A DNA stretch of 24,343 nucleotides. It comes from Bradyrhizobium sp. (GTDB lineage Bacteria > Pseudomonadota > Alphaproteobacteria > Rhizobiales > Xanthobacteraceae). The stretch is taken from positions 1-24,343 of the forward strand of contig JAFAUV010000049.1 of assembly GCA_019243075.1 (NCBI GenBank), given 5' to 3'. How positions within the stretch are numbered: position 1 is the first letter of the stretch; every line of letters begins with the position of its first letter. Shown here piece by piece: positions 7,238 through 14,277 of this stretch. The translations under genes were made by a program, and so were the position numbers. A model generated the notes under the pieces. The model was not told where the DNA came from. It made no database searches and saw nothing but the letters and a program-made list of their open reading frames with translations.

Positions 7238-8341
7238 ATGCAAATCACCGAGGTCCGCGCGCATCACTTGCGCATTCCCTATGATGCCGGCCCGGCAAGC
7301 TTTCGCCAGGGAGCGGCGGCGATCTCCGCGCTTGACATGGTCGTGGTCGAGGTCGCAACGGATGGCGGGTTGACCGGCTGGGGCGACGCGTTCGCCTATG
7401 TCTGCCCGCGCACCACCTGCACCGCGCTCGACGAGATGATCGCGCCGCAGGCGCGCGGCCAGGAGGTGCCGGAGCCGGAGAAAATCCCGGCGCTGATGGA
7501 GCAGATCCAGCGCAACCTGCACCTGTTCGGCCGCTACGGCATCACCATGTTCGCAATCTCGGGCCTCGACATCGCGCTGTGGGACCTCGCCGCCAAGATC
7601 AAGGGCGTGCCGCTGCATCGACTGCTCGGCGGCGCGAAGCGCACGAAGATCCCGGCCTATGCGAGCCTGCTCAGGATCGGCAGGCCGGACGCCATCGCCG
7701 GCGAATGCAGGACCGCGCGAAGGCTCGGCTACAGCGCGATCAAGCTGCATGAAACCACCCTGCCGGCGGTGCTCGCCGCGCGCGAGGCGATCGGCCCGGG
7801 CGTGCCGTTGATGGTCGATATGAACTGCCCGCTCTCAGGCGGCGAAGCGATTGCCTTCGCACAGGCCTGCCGCGACGCCGCACCGATGTTCCTGGAGGAG
7901 CCGGTCTGGCCGCCGGAGGACTTCGCGACCCTGGCGCAAGTGCGCAAGCAAGGCGGCCTCGATATCGCGGCCGGCGAGAATGCCTGCACATCCTATCAGT
8001 TCAGCGAGATGATGAAGGCTGGCGCGGTGAGCCACGCCCAGCCCTCGGTGATCAAGGTCGGCGGCATCACCGAATTCGTGAAAGTTGCGGCGCTGGGCGA
8101 CCGGCACGGGGTGAAGATCATTCCGCACTCGCCCTATTTCGGACCCGGCTTCCTCGCGACGCTGCACCTGATGTCGGTGCGCAGGGAAGGTTATGTCGAG
8201 ATCTTCTACTTGAAGCGCGCCGCATGTCTGTGGCGGGGGCTCGTCGACGTCGATGCCAACGGCGACGTCGCGCTGCCCCAGGGGCCCGGGCTCGGCTACG
8301 AGCCGGACCGCGATGTCATGCAGCACTATCGGGTGTCGTGA
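7238..8341 (+). CDS. Enolase-superfamily (mandelate racemase/muconate-lactonizing-like) dehydratase or racemase
   Basis: This is a 367-residue two-domain enolase-superfamily protein. Metal ligands align with mandelate racemase by number and wording: D194 (VDMN), E220 or E221 (FLEEP) and E247 (AAGEN). The base on the second strand is K169-x-H171 (IKLHE). H297 lies in IIPHSPYFGPG, but the dyad partner expected near 270 is serine (QPSVIKVGG) rather than aspartate. The substrate is therefore uncertain; a sugar-acid dehydratase or an epimerase are both possible. The frame opens at 7202, but the methionine at 7238 (MQITEVRAHH) matches family N-termini. Context with the lactonase-like gene favours a carbohydrate acid. 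Confidence 0.88.
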   Translation: MQITEVRAHHLRIPYDAGPASFRQGAAAISALDMVVVEVATDGGLTGWGDAFAYVCPRTTCTALDEMIAPQARGQEVPEPEKIPALMEQIQRNLHLFGRYGITMFAISGLDIALWDLAAKIKGVPLHRLLGGAKRTKIPAYASLLRIGRPDAIAGECRTARRLGYSAIKLHETTLPAVLAAREAIGPGVPLMVDMNCPLSGGEAIAFAQACRDAAPMFLEEPVWPPEDFATLAQVRKQGGLDIAAGENACTSYQFSEMMKAGAVSHAQPSVIKVGGITEFVKVAALGDRHGVKIIPHSPYFGPGFLATLHLMSVRREGYVEIFYLKRAACLWRGLVDVDANGDVALPQGPGLGYEPDRDVMQHYRVS

Positions 8342-8353
8342 CGGGCAACGCCG

Positions 8354-8722
8354 TCACTTGGTCTCTTCCTTGGCCGGTGGCGCTGCTGCGCCTTTCGCGG
8401 GCACCGACCTCCTGAGGTCGTCGACCATCTGCCTCTGCACCGCCTGCAGATCGGCGACGACCTTCTGCAAGCCTGCGACCGCGACCTTCAGCGCTTCGAT
8501 CTGACGGTTGGCGGCATCGAGCTTCTGCTGGTGATCCGCCGTCAACCGGGTGATCGTCTTCTGCAGGAACTCGACATTGCTCTGCAGGCAGGAGGTGCGG
8601 CGGTCCATCGCCTTCTCGACCGTGCAGATCTCGATTCCCGGAATGTCCTGCGCGCGGAGTTCCGCCGGCAGCGCGATCGGGAGTGCCAGCGCCAGCGCCG
8701 CAACGAAATTTTTCAGTCCCAT
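8354..8722 (-). CDS. Exported coiled-coil protein of unknown function
   Basis: This 122-residue protein is not assigned to a named family. An N-terminal signal peptide (MGLKNFVAALALALPIALP, probable cleavage near AELRAQ) is followed by a short region with two cysteines (about residues 34 and 46). A long amphipathic helix follows (about 55-107), rich in Q, A, L and V at coiled-coil spacing, and then an Ala/Pro/Lys tail. The start at 8722 is preceded by GAGG at good spacing; an upstream in-frame methionine at 8737 is less likely. It is probably periplasmic. It is convergent with the dehydratase gene, with a 12-bp gap. Confidence 0.7.
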   Translation of the reverse strand: MGLKNFVAALALALPIALPAELRAQDIPGIEICTVEKAMDRRTSCLQSNVEFLQKTITRLTADHQQKLDAANRQIEALKVAVAGLQKVVADLQAVQRQMVDDLRRSVPAKGAAAPPAKEETK

Positions 8723-8857
8723 CACATCCTCGCGCAATCGAGCCCCTCACACCAAATTGAGAGGGCGCCCGGGCCAAACAGATATCACATTGCTACCTCA
8801 TTCCGGGGCTGTGATTTCGAAACGGCCGGATTGGAATCGGGTACGGATTTTGAAATT

Positions 8858-8875
8858 GCGGCGCGGGCGCGCCGC
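8858..8875. repeat. GC palindrome in the leader of the 68-aa gene
   Basis: GCGGCGCG-GG-CGCGCCGC is a perfect 8-bp inverted repeat ending 18 bp before the next start codon. In RNA it needs a slightly larger loop than two bases. It could shape translation of the small gene or be a protein site. Confidence 0.35.
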
Positions 8876-8893
8876 GCATTAGGGGAATAGCAG

Positions 8894-9100
8894 ATGGCAA
8901 CACGGGAACGACGACTGGCTGAATTTGATGGCGCGGGCGTGCCGCCGCCGGGCATGCCGGTCCAGGTGCTGTGCGAAGATCATAGTGGGACTTATCAATT
9001 GCCGTTCGCCTGCCACTATCTCGACGGCAGATGGCACAATCACGAATCCGGCGGAACGGTCGAGGCAACGGTGGTGGGATGGCGCCTGCCGCGGCACTGA
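8894..9100 (+). CDS. Small hypothetical protein (68 aa)
   Basis: This is a short hydrophilic protein of no recognised family, without signal peptide or membrane segment. Residues 16-45 read as beta strands (MPVQVLCEDHSGTYQLPFAC, HYLDGRWHN), and it ends VEATVVGWRLPRH. AGGGGAATAG precedes the start at a usable distance. Two cysteines and four histidines are present but form no clear metal motif. It stands alone on its strand. I think it is a real gene because of the compact start signal and amphipathic strand pattern, but no homologue was confirmed. Confidence 0.55.
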   Translation: MATRERRLAEFDGAGVPPPGMPVQVLCEDHSGTYQLPFACHYLDGRWHNHESGGTVEATVVGWRLPRH

Positions 9101-9195
9101 AGCGCGATCAGCTATCGGTCGCGCTGTGTCAAAATGCGACGGCGGAGGGGCGGTCTTTAATATCCGGAACACGGTACGAACGAATCGCGCCCGAA

Positions 9196-9333
9196 TCAGT
9201 GCTTTGGTGCCGTACTCACCTGTTCACCGCTAGATGTCAGCGTCGCCTTGAGGCGACGCACCACATCCAGCACGAACACGATTCCGCAAAGCCAGCGTCC
9301 GACGACAAAGGTTAATTCCTCCGGCGACGACAT
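9196..9333 (-). CDS. Possible small membrane peptide after the cupin gene (45 aa)
   Basis: The start lies 7 bp after the cupin stop on the same strand. The frame encodes 45 residues with one hydrophobic helix (FVVGRWLCGIVFVLDVV, about residues 9-25) and a basic flank (RRLK) that would face the cytoplasm. The upstream bases GGAAGTGAGAG could serve as a ribosome-binding site. A perfect 8-bp hairpin, GCGTCGCC/GGCGACGC with a 4-base loop (9240-9259), falls inside it. The evidence is position and composition only. Confidence 0.3.
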   Translation of the reverse strand: MSSPEELTFVVGRWLCGIVFVLDVVRRLKATLTSSGEQVSTAPKH

Positions 9334-9340
9334 GGCGCTC

Positions 9341-9775
9341 TCACTTCCACGGCGTCACCGGCGGCACCTTGTCGCTCGCCGGCGGCATGTCGACCGTTTT
9401 GAAATCGGCGGGACTGACGATTTCGAGATATTCCATGTCGGGCGAGTAATCGAACAGGTAGTGCACGATGCCGGGCCGCTGATGCACGACGTCGCCGACC
9501 TGAACCAGCGTTGGCTTGTCCTCATACATGAAGCGCGCCCAACCTTTCATCATGATCACGATCTGGAAATCGCAGTCGTGACGATGCCAGCCGGTGCCGT
9601 TCTCGGGCGGACAATCCGGATTGGCCTTGACCAGATGACAGATCACCTGCCCCCCGGTCGCTTTGGCAATGCCGAGGTCGCGATACAGGAAGAAGTCGCG
9701 CAAGCCTCCTCCCCCATAGCCGGTATCGCCGGGTTTGACGTGGGAAAAAGTTTTGACGGCAGCGTGTTGATTCAT
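9341..9775 (-). CDS. Single-domain cupin protein
   Basis: This 144-residue protein has one cupin barrel. Motif 1 reads GTGWHRHDCDFQIVIMMKG with H64 and H66 present but Gln71 where the usual glutamate stands. Motif 2 reads GDVVHQRPGIVH with H105. Three histidines and a glutamine could still bind Mn or Fe. The frame extends 30 codons upstream, but the methionine at 9775 has GGAGG at ideal spacing. Function is unknown; relatives include small dioxygenases and sensory or storage cupins. The gene is monocistronic or followed by the 45-aa frame. Confidence 0.85.
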   Translation of the reverse strand: MNQHAAVKTFSHVKPGDTGYGGGGLRDFFLYRDLGIAKATGGQVICHLVKANPDCPPENGTGWHRHDCDFQIVIMMKGWARFMYEDKPTLVQVGDVVHQRPGIVHYLFDYSPDMEYLEIVSPADFKTVDMPPASDKVPPVTPWK

Positions 9776-10016
9776 GACGGCCTCCACCTGTTCAAAGGTG
9801 CGATCGCAATCGTCGCGAGGCGTCCAAATTTTCGGCAGCGTCGCATCGTGGCGTTCGCGCTGCATTGCGCTATGCGAAAATCGCGCCAGTCGTTCGCGCT
9901 GCGACGATTTCGTTCACGTGGCAAGCGGGCCTGCCGATGCGTGCGGATGGCAGCCGATTTTCCCGCTTGCGCCAGCCGCGAGACAGCCGGCAAGCCCTGC
10001 AAACGGGCGCGGCTGC

Positions 10017-10670
10017 CTAATATTCGACCTCGAGCTCCTCGATCTCGGCCGGCTCTTCCTTTGCTGCCGCAATCCACTCGACCATCTCCGGCAGGTTCAT
10101 GATCAGATCGGCATAGGTCTTCAGCCTCGCCTCCAATTTCACGTCATAGGTCATGAAGCGCGTCACCACCGGCGCATACATCGCGTCCGCCATGGTGCGC
10201 TCGCCGAACAGGAACGGCCCGCCGGACTGCGCCAGGCAATCGCGCCAGATGATGCAGACGCGATCGATATCGGCCTGCGCGCGAGTCCAGATCTTGAAGC
10301 CCGGGAAATGGCCTTTCAGATTGACCGGCAGCGAGGCGCGCAAGGTGGTGAAGCCGGAATGGATCTCTCCACAGATCGAGCGGCAATGCGCGCGCTGAAT
10401 GCGATCGGCCGGCAACAGGCCCGCATCCGGCATGGTCTCGTTGAGATATTCGCCGATCGCGAGCGTGTCCCAGATGGTGGCGCCCTCATGCCGCAGGCAG
10501 GGCACCAGAATGGTCGGCGAGATCAGGAGGATTTCGGCGCGCGCCGACGGGTCGTCCGGCGCGATCGCGACCTCCTCGAATGGCAGTCCGGAAAATTTGG
10601 TCATCAGCCAGCCGCGCAGCGACCAGGACGAATAGTTCTTGCTGCTGATGGTGAGTGTCGCCTTCGCCAT
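10017..10670 (-). CDS. Glutathione S-transferase family protein
   Basis: This 217-residue cytoplasmic protein starts with a thioredoxin-fold domain, about residues 1-80. A serine-rich first-helix motif, SSKNYSSWSLRGW, takes the place of the catalytic Ser of the beta/zeta-type enzymes. The cis-proline region reads ISPTILVPCLRHEGATIWDTLAIGEYL, with the glutathione-binding Asp/Ser-like pair altered (W-D-T). An all-helical C-terminal domain follows. Members conjugate or reduce electrophiles using glutathione. The start has GAGGAAAGGGCCCA in front. It runs divergently from phaZ. The ring-cleavage or detoxification substrate is unknown. Confidence 0.85.
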   Translation of the reverse strand: MAKATLTISSKNYSSWSLRGWLMTKFSGLPFEEVAIAPDDPSARAEILLISPTILVPCLRHEGATIWDTLAIGEYLNETMPDAGLLPADRIQRAHCRSICGEIHSGFTTLRASLPVNLKGHFPGFKIWTRAQADIDRVCIIWRDCLAQSGGPFLFGERTMADAMYAPVVTRFMTYDVKLEARLKTYADLIMNLPEMVEWIAAAKEEPAEIEELEVEY

Positions 10671-10781
10671 TGGGCCCTTTCCTCAACGCTTCGACGGCAA
10701 GTCCGCACACCCGGCTTGTGCCCAATCCTTACCCATCTCCGCCTGGTTTGCAGCAAGTGACGTGCCAATTTTGCGGGCGAT

Positions 10782-10818
10782 TTGACTCCTTTCTGGCTTC
10801 GATATTGCATGGCAATAT
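10782..10818 (+). promoter_or_regulatory. phaZ promoter with palindrome
   Basis: ATATTGC-ATG-GCAATAT (10802-10818) is a perfect 7-3-7 inverted repeat ending 18 bp before the phaZ start. A TTGACT (10782-10787) stands as a possible -35, and TATTGC at 10803 or TTGCAT at 10805 as -10, so the palindrome overlaps the core promoter. Its centre, TGC-N3-GCA, resembles the core reported for PhaR operators in Rhodobacter and Paracoccus. A shorter TTGC-A-GCAA lies near 10749-10757. Confidence 0.5.
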
Positions 10819-10836
10819 GGGCAAGGGCGGAAGTGA

Positions 10837-12060
10837 ATGATGTCAATGCTGTATCAGGCGTACCAGAACCACATGGACCTTACCCAGCCATGGCGGTCGG
10901 GCGCCGCCTCGGCGCTCCGGTATCTCAATCTGGTTCCGCAGGGCGTCTCCGACAAGCTGTTCGGCCGGCTTGCCGCCGCACTCGAGCTGATCTCGCGCTC
11001 TTCCCTCACCTACGCGCGGCCCGCCTACGGCATCGACCGGGTCCAGGTCGGCAACCGCGAACTCAAGGTGACGGAGGAAGTAACCTATGCGACACCCTTC
11101 GGCTCGCTGCTCCGCTTCAAGAAGGAGGAAGCGCCCGAGCAGCCGCGGCTCCTGCTGGTGGCGCCGATGTCCGGCCATTTCGCCACGCTGCTCCGCGGCA
11201 CCGTGAAGACGCTGCTGCAGGACCACGACGTCTACATCACCGACTGGCATAATCCGCGCGACATTCCCTTGAGCGCCGGCCGCTTCGGCCTCGATGATTA
11301 CACCGGACACCTGATCGACTTTCTCGGCCAGCTCGGCCCGCGTCCGCACATGGTCGCGATCTGCCAGCCCTCGGTATCCGCGCTCGCGGCCGCTGCCATC
11401 ATGTGCGACGACAATCATCCCTCGCGGCCTGCGACGCTGACGTTGATGGCCGGCCCGATCGACACCCGAATCCAGCCGACCAAGGTGAACGAATTCGCCA
11501 AGTCCAAGCCGATCAGATGGTTCGAGGACAATCTGATCAACTACGTGCCGCTCCAGTGCAAGGGCGCGCTCCGCAAGGTCTATCCCGGTTTCGTGCAGCT
11601 CACCGCCTTTGTCTCGATGAATCTCGAGCGGCACATCAAGCAGCACCTCGACCTGCACAATCACCTGGTGAAAGGCGAGAAGGAGAAGGCCGACATCATC
11701 AAGACCTTCTATGACGAATATTTCGCGGTCATGGACCTGCCCGCGGAGTTTTATATCGAGACCGTCCGCGACGTCTTCCAGGAACACCTGTTGCCGCTCG
11801 GCAAATTGAGCTTCCGCGGCCGACCGGTCACCCCGGCCGCGATCAAGCGCATGGGGCTGATGACGGTGGAGGGCGAGAAGGACGACATCTGCTCGATCGG
11901 CCAGACCCTCGCCGCGCAAGAGCTCTGCACCGGCGTGCGCGCCTACCGACGCGTCCATCACATGCAGGCCGGCGTCGGCCATTACGGCGTGTTCAGCGGC
12001 AAGAAGTGGAACAACGAAATCTATCCGCTGCTCCGCGATTTCATTCACGTCAATTCGTGA
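10837..12060 (+). CDS. phaZ: Intracellular polyhydroxyalkanoate depolymerase PhaZ
   Basis: This 407-residue protein, with no signal peptide, matches the length of the short-chain intracellular PHB depolymerase family (PhaZ1 type). The nucleophile is cysteine in the lipase-like box ICQPSV (C176). D349 (GEKDD) and H382 (GVGHYGVF) complete a triad with spacing close to that of the Ralstonia enzyme. It hydrolyses stored polyhydroxybutyrate granules to 3-hydroxybutyrate and oligomers. Two adjacent ATGs (10837, 10840) are possible starts. The overlapping palindrome suggests repression by a carbon-storage regulator such as PhaR. No other pha gene is in view. Confidence 0.93.
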   Translation: MMSMLYQAYQNHMDLTQPWRSGAASALRYLNLVPQGVSDKLFGRLAAALELISRSSLTYARPAYGIDRVQVGNRELKVTEEVTYATPFGSLLRFKKEEAPEQPRLLLVAPMSGHFATLLRGTVKTLLQDHDVYITDWHNPRDIPLSAGRFGLDDYTGHLIDFLGQLGPRPHMVAICQPSVSALAAAAIMCDDNHPSRPATLTLMAGPIDTRIQPTKVNEFAKSKPIRWFEDNLINYVPLQCKGALRKVYPGFVQLTAFVSMNLERHIKQHLDLHNHLVKGEKEKADIIKTFYDEYFAVMDLPAEFYIETVRDVFQEHLLPLGKLSFRGRPVTPAAIKRMGLMTVEGEKDDICSIGQTLAAQELCTGVRAYRRVHHMQAGVGHYGVFSGKKWNNEIYPLLRDFIHVNS

Positions 12061-12162
12061 GCGGCCGCGGCTCCATCTTCGTTGCGGGCGCGAAAAGCGG
12101 CGAAGCAATCCATACTGTTTCCTTCTCGCCCCGCTCTCCCGGGCTTGTGTTCGTCCAGCCAT

Positions 12163-12191
12163 TTGCCGGGAGCGATCGTCCAAGCTAAGAC
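12163..12191 (+). promoter_or_regulatory. Possible promoter of the binding-protein gene
   Basis: TTGCCG (12163-12168) and TAAGAC (12186-12191) are separated by 17 bp and stand just upstream of a GGGAGG ribosome-binding site. The -10 match is poor. Confidence 0.3.
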
Positions 12192-12213
12192 GGGCGCCTC
12201 GGGAGGAACGAAC

Positions 12214-13011
12214 ATGAAAATTCGCGCTCACTTGTTTGCGCTGGTGCTGGGCCTTGCCGGTGCCTTGCTGTTCACTGCCACCGCCACTGCCGCCGAAGTC
12301 CGGGTGATGATCTCGGGCGGCCTCACCGCTGCCTTCGACGCGCTGGCGCCGGTGTTCGAGAAGCAGACCGGCAACAAGGTCGTGGTCGCCTATGGTCCGT
12401 CCATGGGCACCACCAGCAACGCCATTCCCGTACGCCTTGATCGCGGCGAGCCCGCGGACGTGCTGATCATGGTCGGCTATGCGCTGAACGATCTTGCCAA
12501 GAAAGGCAAGGTCGTCGCGGGCAGCGAGGTCGAGCTGGTCAAATCCGCAATCGGCGTTGCCGTGAAGGCCGGCGCGCCAAAGCCGGACATCAGCACGGCC
12601 GACGCAGTCAAGCGCGCGCTGCTCGCGGCGAAGTCGGTCGCCTATTCCGACAGCGCCAGCGGCGTCTATGTCCAGAACGAGATGTTCAGGAAGCTCGGCA
12701 TCGAGGAGGAGATGAAGGGCAAGGCCAGGATGATTCCGGCAACCCCGGTCGGCGAAATCGTCGCCAGCGGCGAGGCCGAGCTCGGCTTCCAGCAGATCAG
12801 CGAGCTGAAGCCCGTTGCCGGCATCGACATCGTCGGCCAGCTGCCCGATCCCTTGCAGAAGATCACGGTGTTCTCGGCCGGCATTGCCACGGGCGCGAGC
12901 GAGCCGGCGGCCGGCAAGGCGCTGATCAAGTTCCTCGCCTCGCCCGAAGCGCGCGACGAGATCGTAAAAAGCGGCCTGGACCCGATCGCGGTCGCCGCGA
13001 CGCATTGGTAG
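12214..13011 (+). CDS. ModA-like periplasmic substrate-binding protein
   Basis: This 265-residue precursor has a clear signal peptide (hydrophobic core residues 7-22, cleavage near TATAA-EV). The mature part begins VRVMISGGLTAAFDALAPVFEKQTG, as in type-2 periplasmic binding proteins of the ModA/extracellular-solute-binding class. It includes PADVLIMVGYALNDLAKKG and the closing TVFSAGIATGASEP and KFLASPEARDEI segments. ModA proteins bind oxyanions, but there are no modB or modC genes beside it, and many Bradyrhizobium genomes carry orphan members, so molybdate is not asserted. The frame opens at 12082; 12214 is preferred for its signal peptide and GGGAGG. Confidence 0.85.
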   Translation: MKIRAHLFALVLGLAGALLFTATATAAEVRVMISGGLTAAFDALAPVFEKQTGNKVVVAYGPSMGTTSNAIPVRLDRGEPADVLIMVGYALNDLAKKGKVVAGSEVELVKSAIGVAVKAGAPKPDISTADAVKRALLAAKSVAYSDSASGVYVQNEMFRKLGIEEEMKGKARMIPATPVGEIVASGEAELGFQQISELKPVAGIDIVGQLPDPLQKITVFSAGIATGASEPAAGKALIKFLASPEARDEIVKSGLDPIAVAATHW

Positions 13012-13029
13012 CCACCTGCGCCGGGCCGC

Positions 13030-14196
13030 CTACCCCGCCGGCACCGTGATCTCCCGCGGCAGGATCAGCGCCGCAACCACCGCGAGCAGGCACAGCGCCC
13101 CGAAGGCGTGCAGCATGGTGACGAAGCCGCCCTGCTGGTAGAGCCATGCCACCAGCCCGACGGAAGCGCCGGCGGCGGTGAAGCCGACGAAATAGCGCAC
13201 CGCATAGGCGCGCGAGCGCCACTCTTCGCTGGTGTATTTCCCGACCATGGCGTCGTTGACCGTCACCTGGCCGAACGCTCCCATCACGACGCCGATCGAG
13301 ACCAGGATCAGCGGCAGGTTCTGCAACGTCGCGGCGAGATAGAGCAACGGCGCCAGGACGAACGACAGCGGCAGCGCCACCGTCTTCAGCGAGTGGCGGT
13401 CGAGCAGCCTGCCGATGCTATATTGCGTCATCGCGCCGAACACATAGACGCCGGCTGCGATCAATCCGAGCAGCGCCGGGCTCTTGGTGAAGTCGAGCCG
13501 TTCGGCAAACAATTTTGGCAGCGCCACGGTCACCGCATTGAAGGTGGTGGAGATCGCGATCACCACGATCATGAGCGCCACGATCACCCGCCACATGTCC
13601 TCCCTGGCGACGCGAGCCTGCGCTGCCGCCTGCTTCGTCCCCTTGCGATCCTCATGCACGACCAACAGCGCAAAGGCGATGCCGATCGCGACGGTGACGG
13701 CGCCGGGAATGATGAAGGCAAAGCGCCAGCCGAGATATTGCCCGATCACGCCGGTGACCAGCGCCGATGACGCCACGCCGAGATTGCCCCAGACCCCGTT
13801 CAGCCCCATCTCGCGGCCGAGCTTGTCGGCGTAGGAGACGATCATCGCGGTGCCGACGGGATGATAGATCGAGGCAAAGATGCCGATCGCAAGCAGCGCG
13901 GCGCCCAATTGCAAAGGCGTCTGCACGAAGCCGACCGAGATCATCGCGAGCCCGACGCCGATGAAGAAGATCACCATCATGTGCCGCCGGCTCCAGCGGT
14001 CGCCGAGCCAGCCCGTGAGCAGCGAGCCGGCGCCGAAGGCGATGAAGCCCGGCGTCGCGTAAGGCAGAAGCTCCGAATAGGCCAAATGCAGTGCCGGCCC
14101 CATGATGATGACGGCGGCGGCGAAGATCAGCATCGAATAATGATCGATGAAATGCGCGGCGTTGACGAAGGTGATGACCCGGCTGGGGCTGTTCAT
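13030..14196 (-). CDS. MFS transporter
   Basis: This is a 388-residue, 12-helix major facilitator protein. It opens INNER-type with NAAHFIDHYSMLIFAAAVII replaced at residues 13-32, and has the cytoplasmic loop GWLGDRWSRRHMM (motif A type) after helix 2. A central charged loop near residues 200-220 (HEDRKGTKQ) separates the two halves, and the second half repeats the fold (SIGRLLDRHSLK). The frame runs far upstream to 14637, but GAGGAATTGCA before 14196 fixes the start. The HFIDHY opening is like fosmidomycin-resistance-type exporters; the substrate is unknown. It is divergent from an AraC regulator that probably controls it. Confidence 0.88.
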   Translation of the reverse strand: MNSPSRVITFVNAAHFIDHYSMLIFAAAVIIMGPALHLAYSELLPYATPGFIAFGAGSLLTGWLGDRWSRRHMMVIFFIGVGLAMISVGFVQTPLQLGAALLAIGIFASIYHPVGTAMIVSYADKLGREMGLNGVWGNLGVASSALVTGVIGQYLGWRFAFIIPGAVTVAIGIAFALLVVHEDRKGTKQAAAQARVAREDMWRVIVALMIVVIAISTTFNAVTVALPKLFAERLDFTKSPALLGLIAAGVYVFGAMTQYSIGRLLDRHSLKTVALPLSFVLAPLLYLAATLQNLPLILVSIGVVMGAFGQVTVNDAMVGKYTSEEWRSRAYAVRYFVGFTAAGASVGLVAWLYQQGGFVTMLHAFGALCLLAVVAALILPREITVPAG

Positions 14197-14277
14197 TGCA
14201 ATTCCTCGATCGATTCCCTGGACGATTCCCGTTTTTCCAGTCAGCTTATACGAACTTACCGTTACGGGATGCGGCCA
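14197..14277. promoter_or_regulatory. Divergent promoter region between MFS and AraC genes
   Basis: The 81-bp spacer holds a direct repeat CGATTCCC at 14211-14218 and 14223-14230 and a TATACG/TATAAG patch at 14245-14252 that could serve as -10 in either direction. AraC proteins often bind direct repeats in such spacers, so this is a plausible operator. Confidence 0.35.

Noticed and set aside
6889..7284. Frame starting MLALVVLVVLLVVAVLLARW, looking like a membrane anchor
   Set aside because: The hydrophobic run is the translation of the TTGTTSTT tract. The rest is arginine-rich and overlaps the dehydratase start.
9240..9259. Perfect GCGTCGCC/GGCGACGC hairpin as a terminator
   Set aside because: No U-tract on either side, so it is not called an intrinsic terminator.
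10843..13005. 720-codon minus-strand open frame across phaZ and the binding-protein gene
   Set aside because: It is antisense to two well-supported genes and spans their spacer. The product is Arg/Asp/Gly-rich without a domain. High GC leaves such frames open.
12214..13011. Calling this gene modA for molybdate
   Set aside because: There are no modB or modC genes and no way to verify the ligand residues. Only the class is supported.
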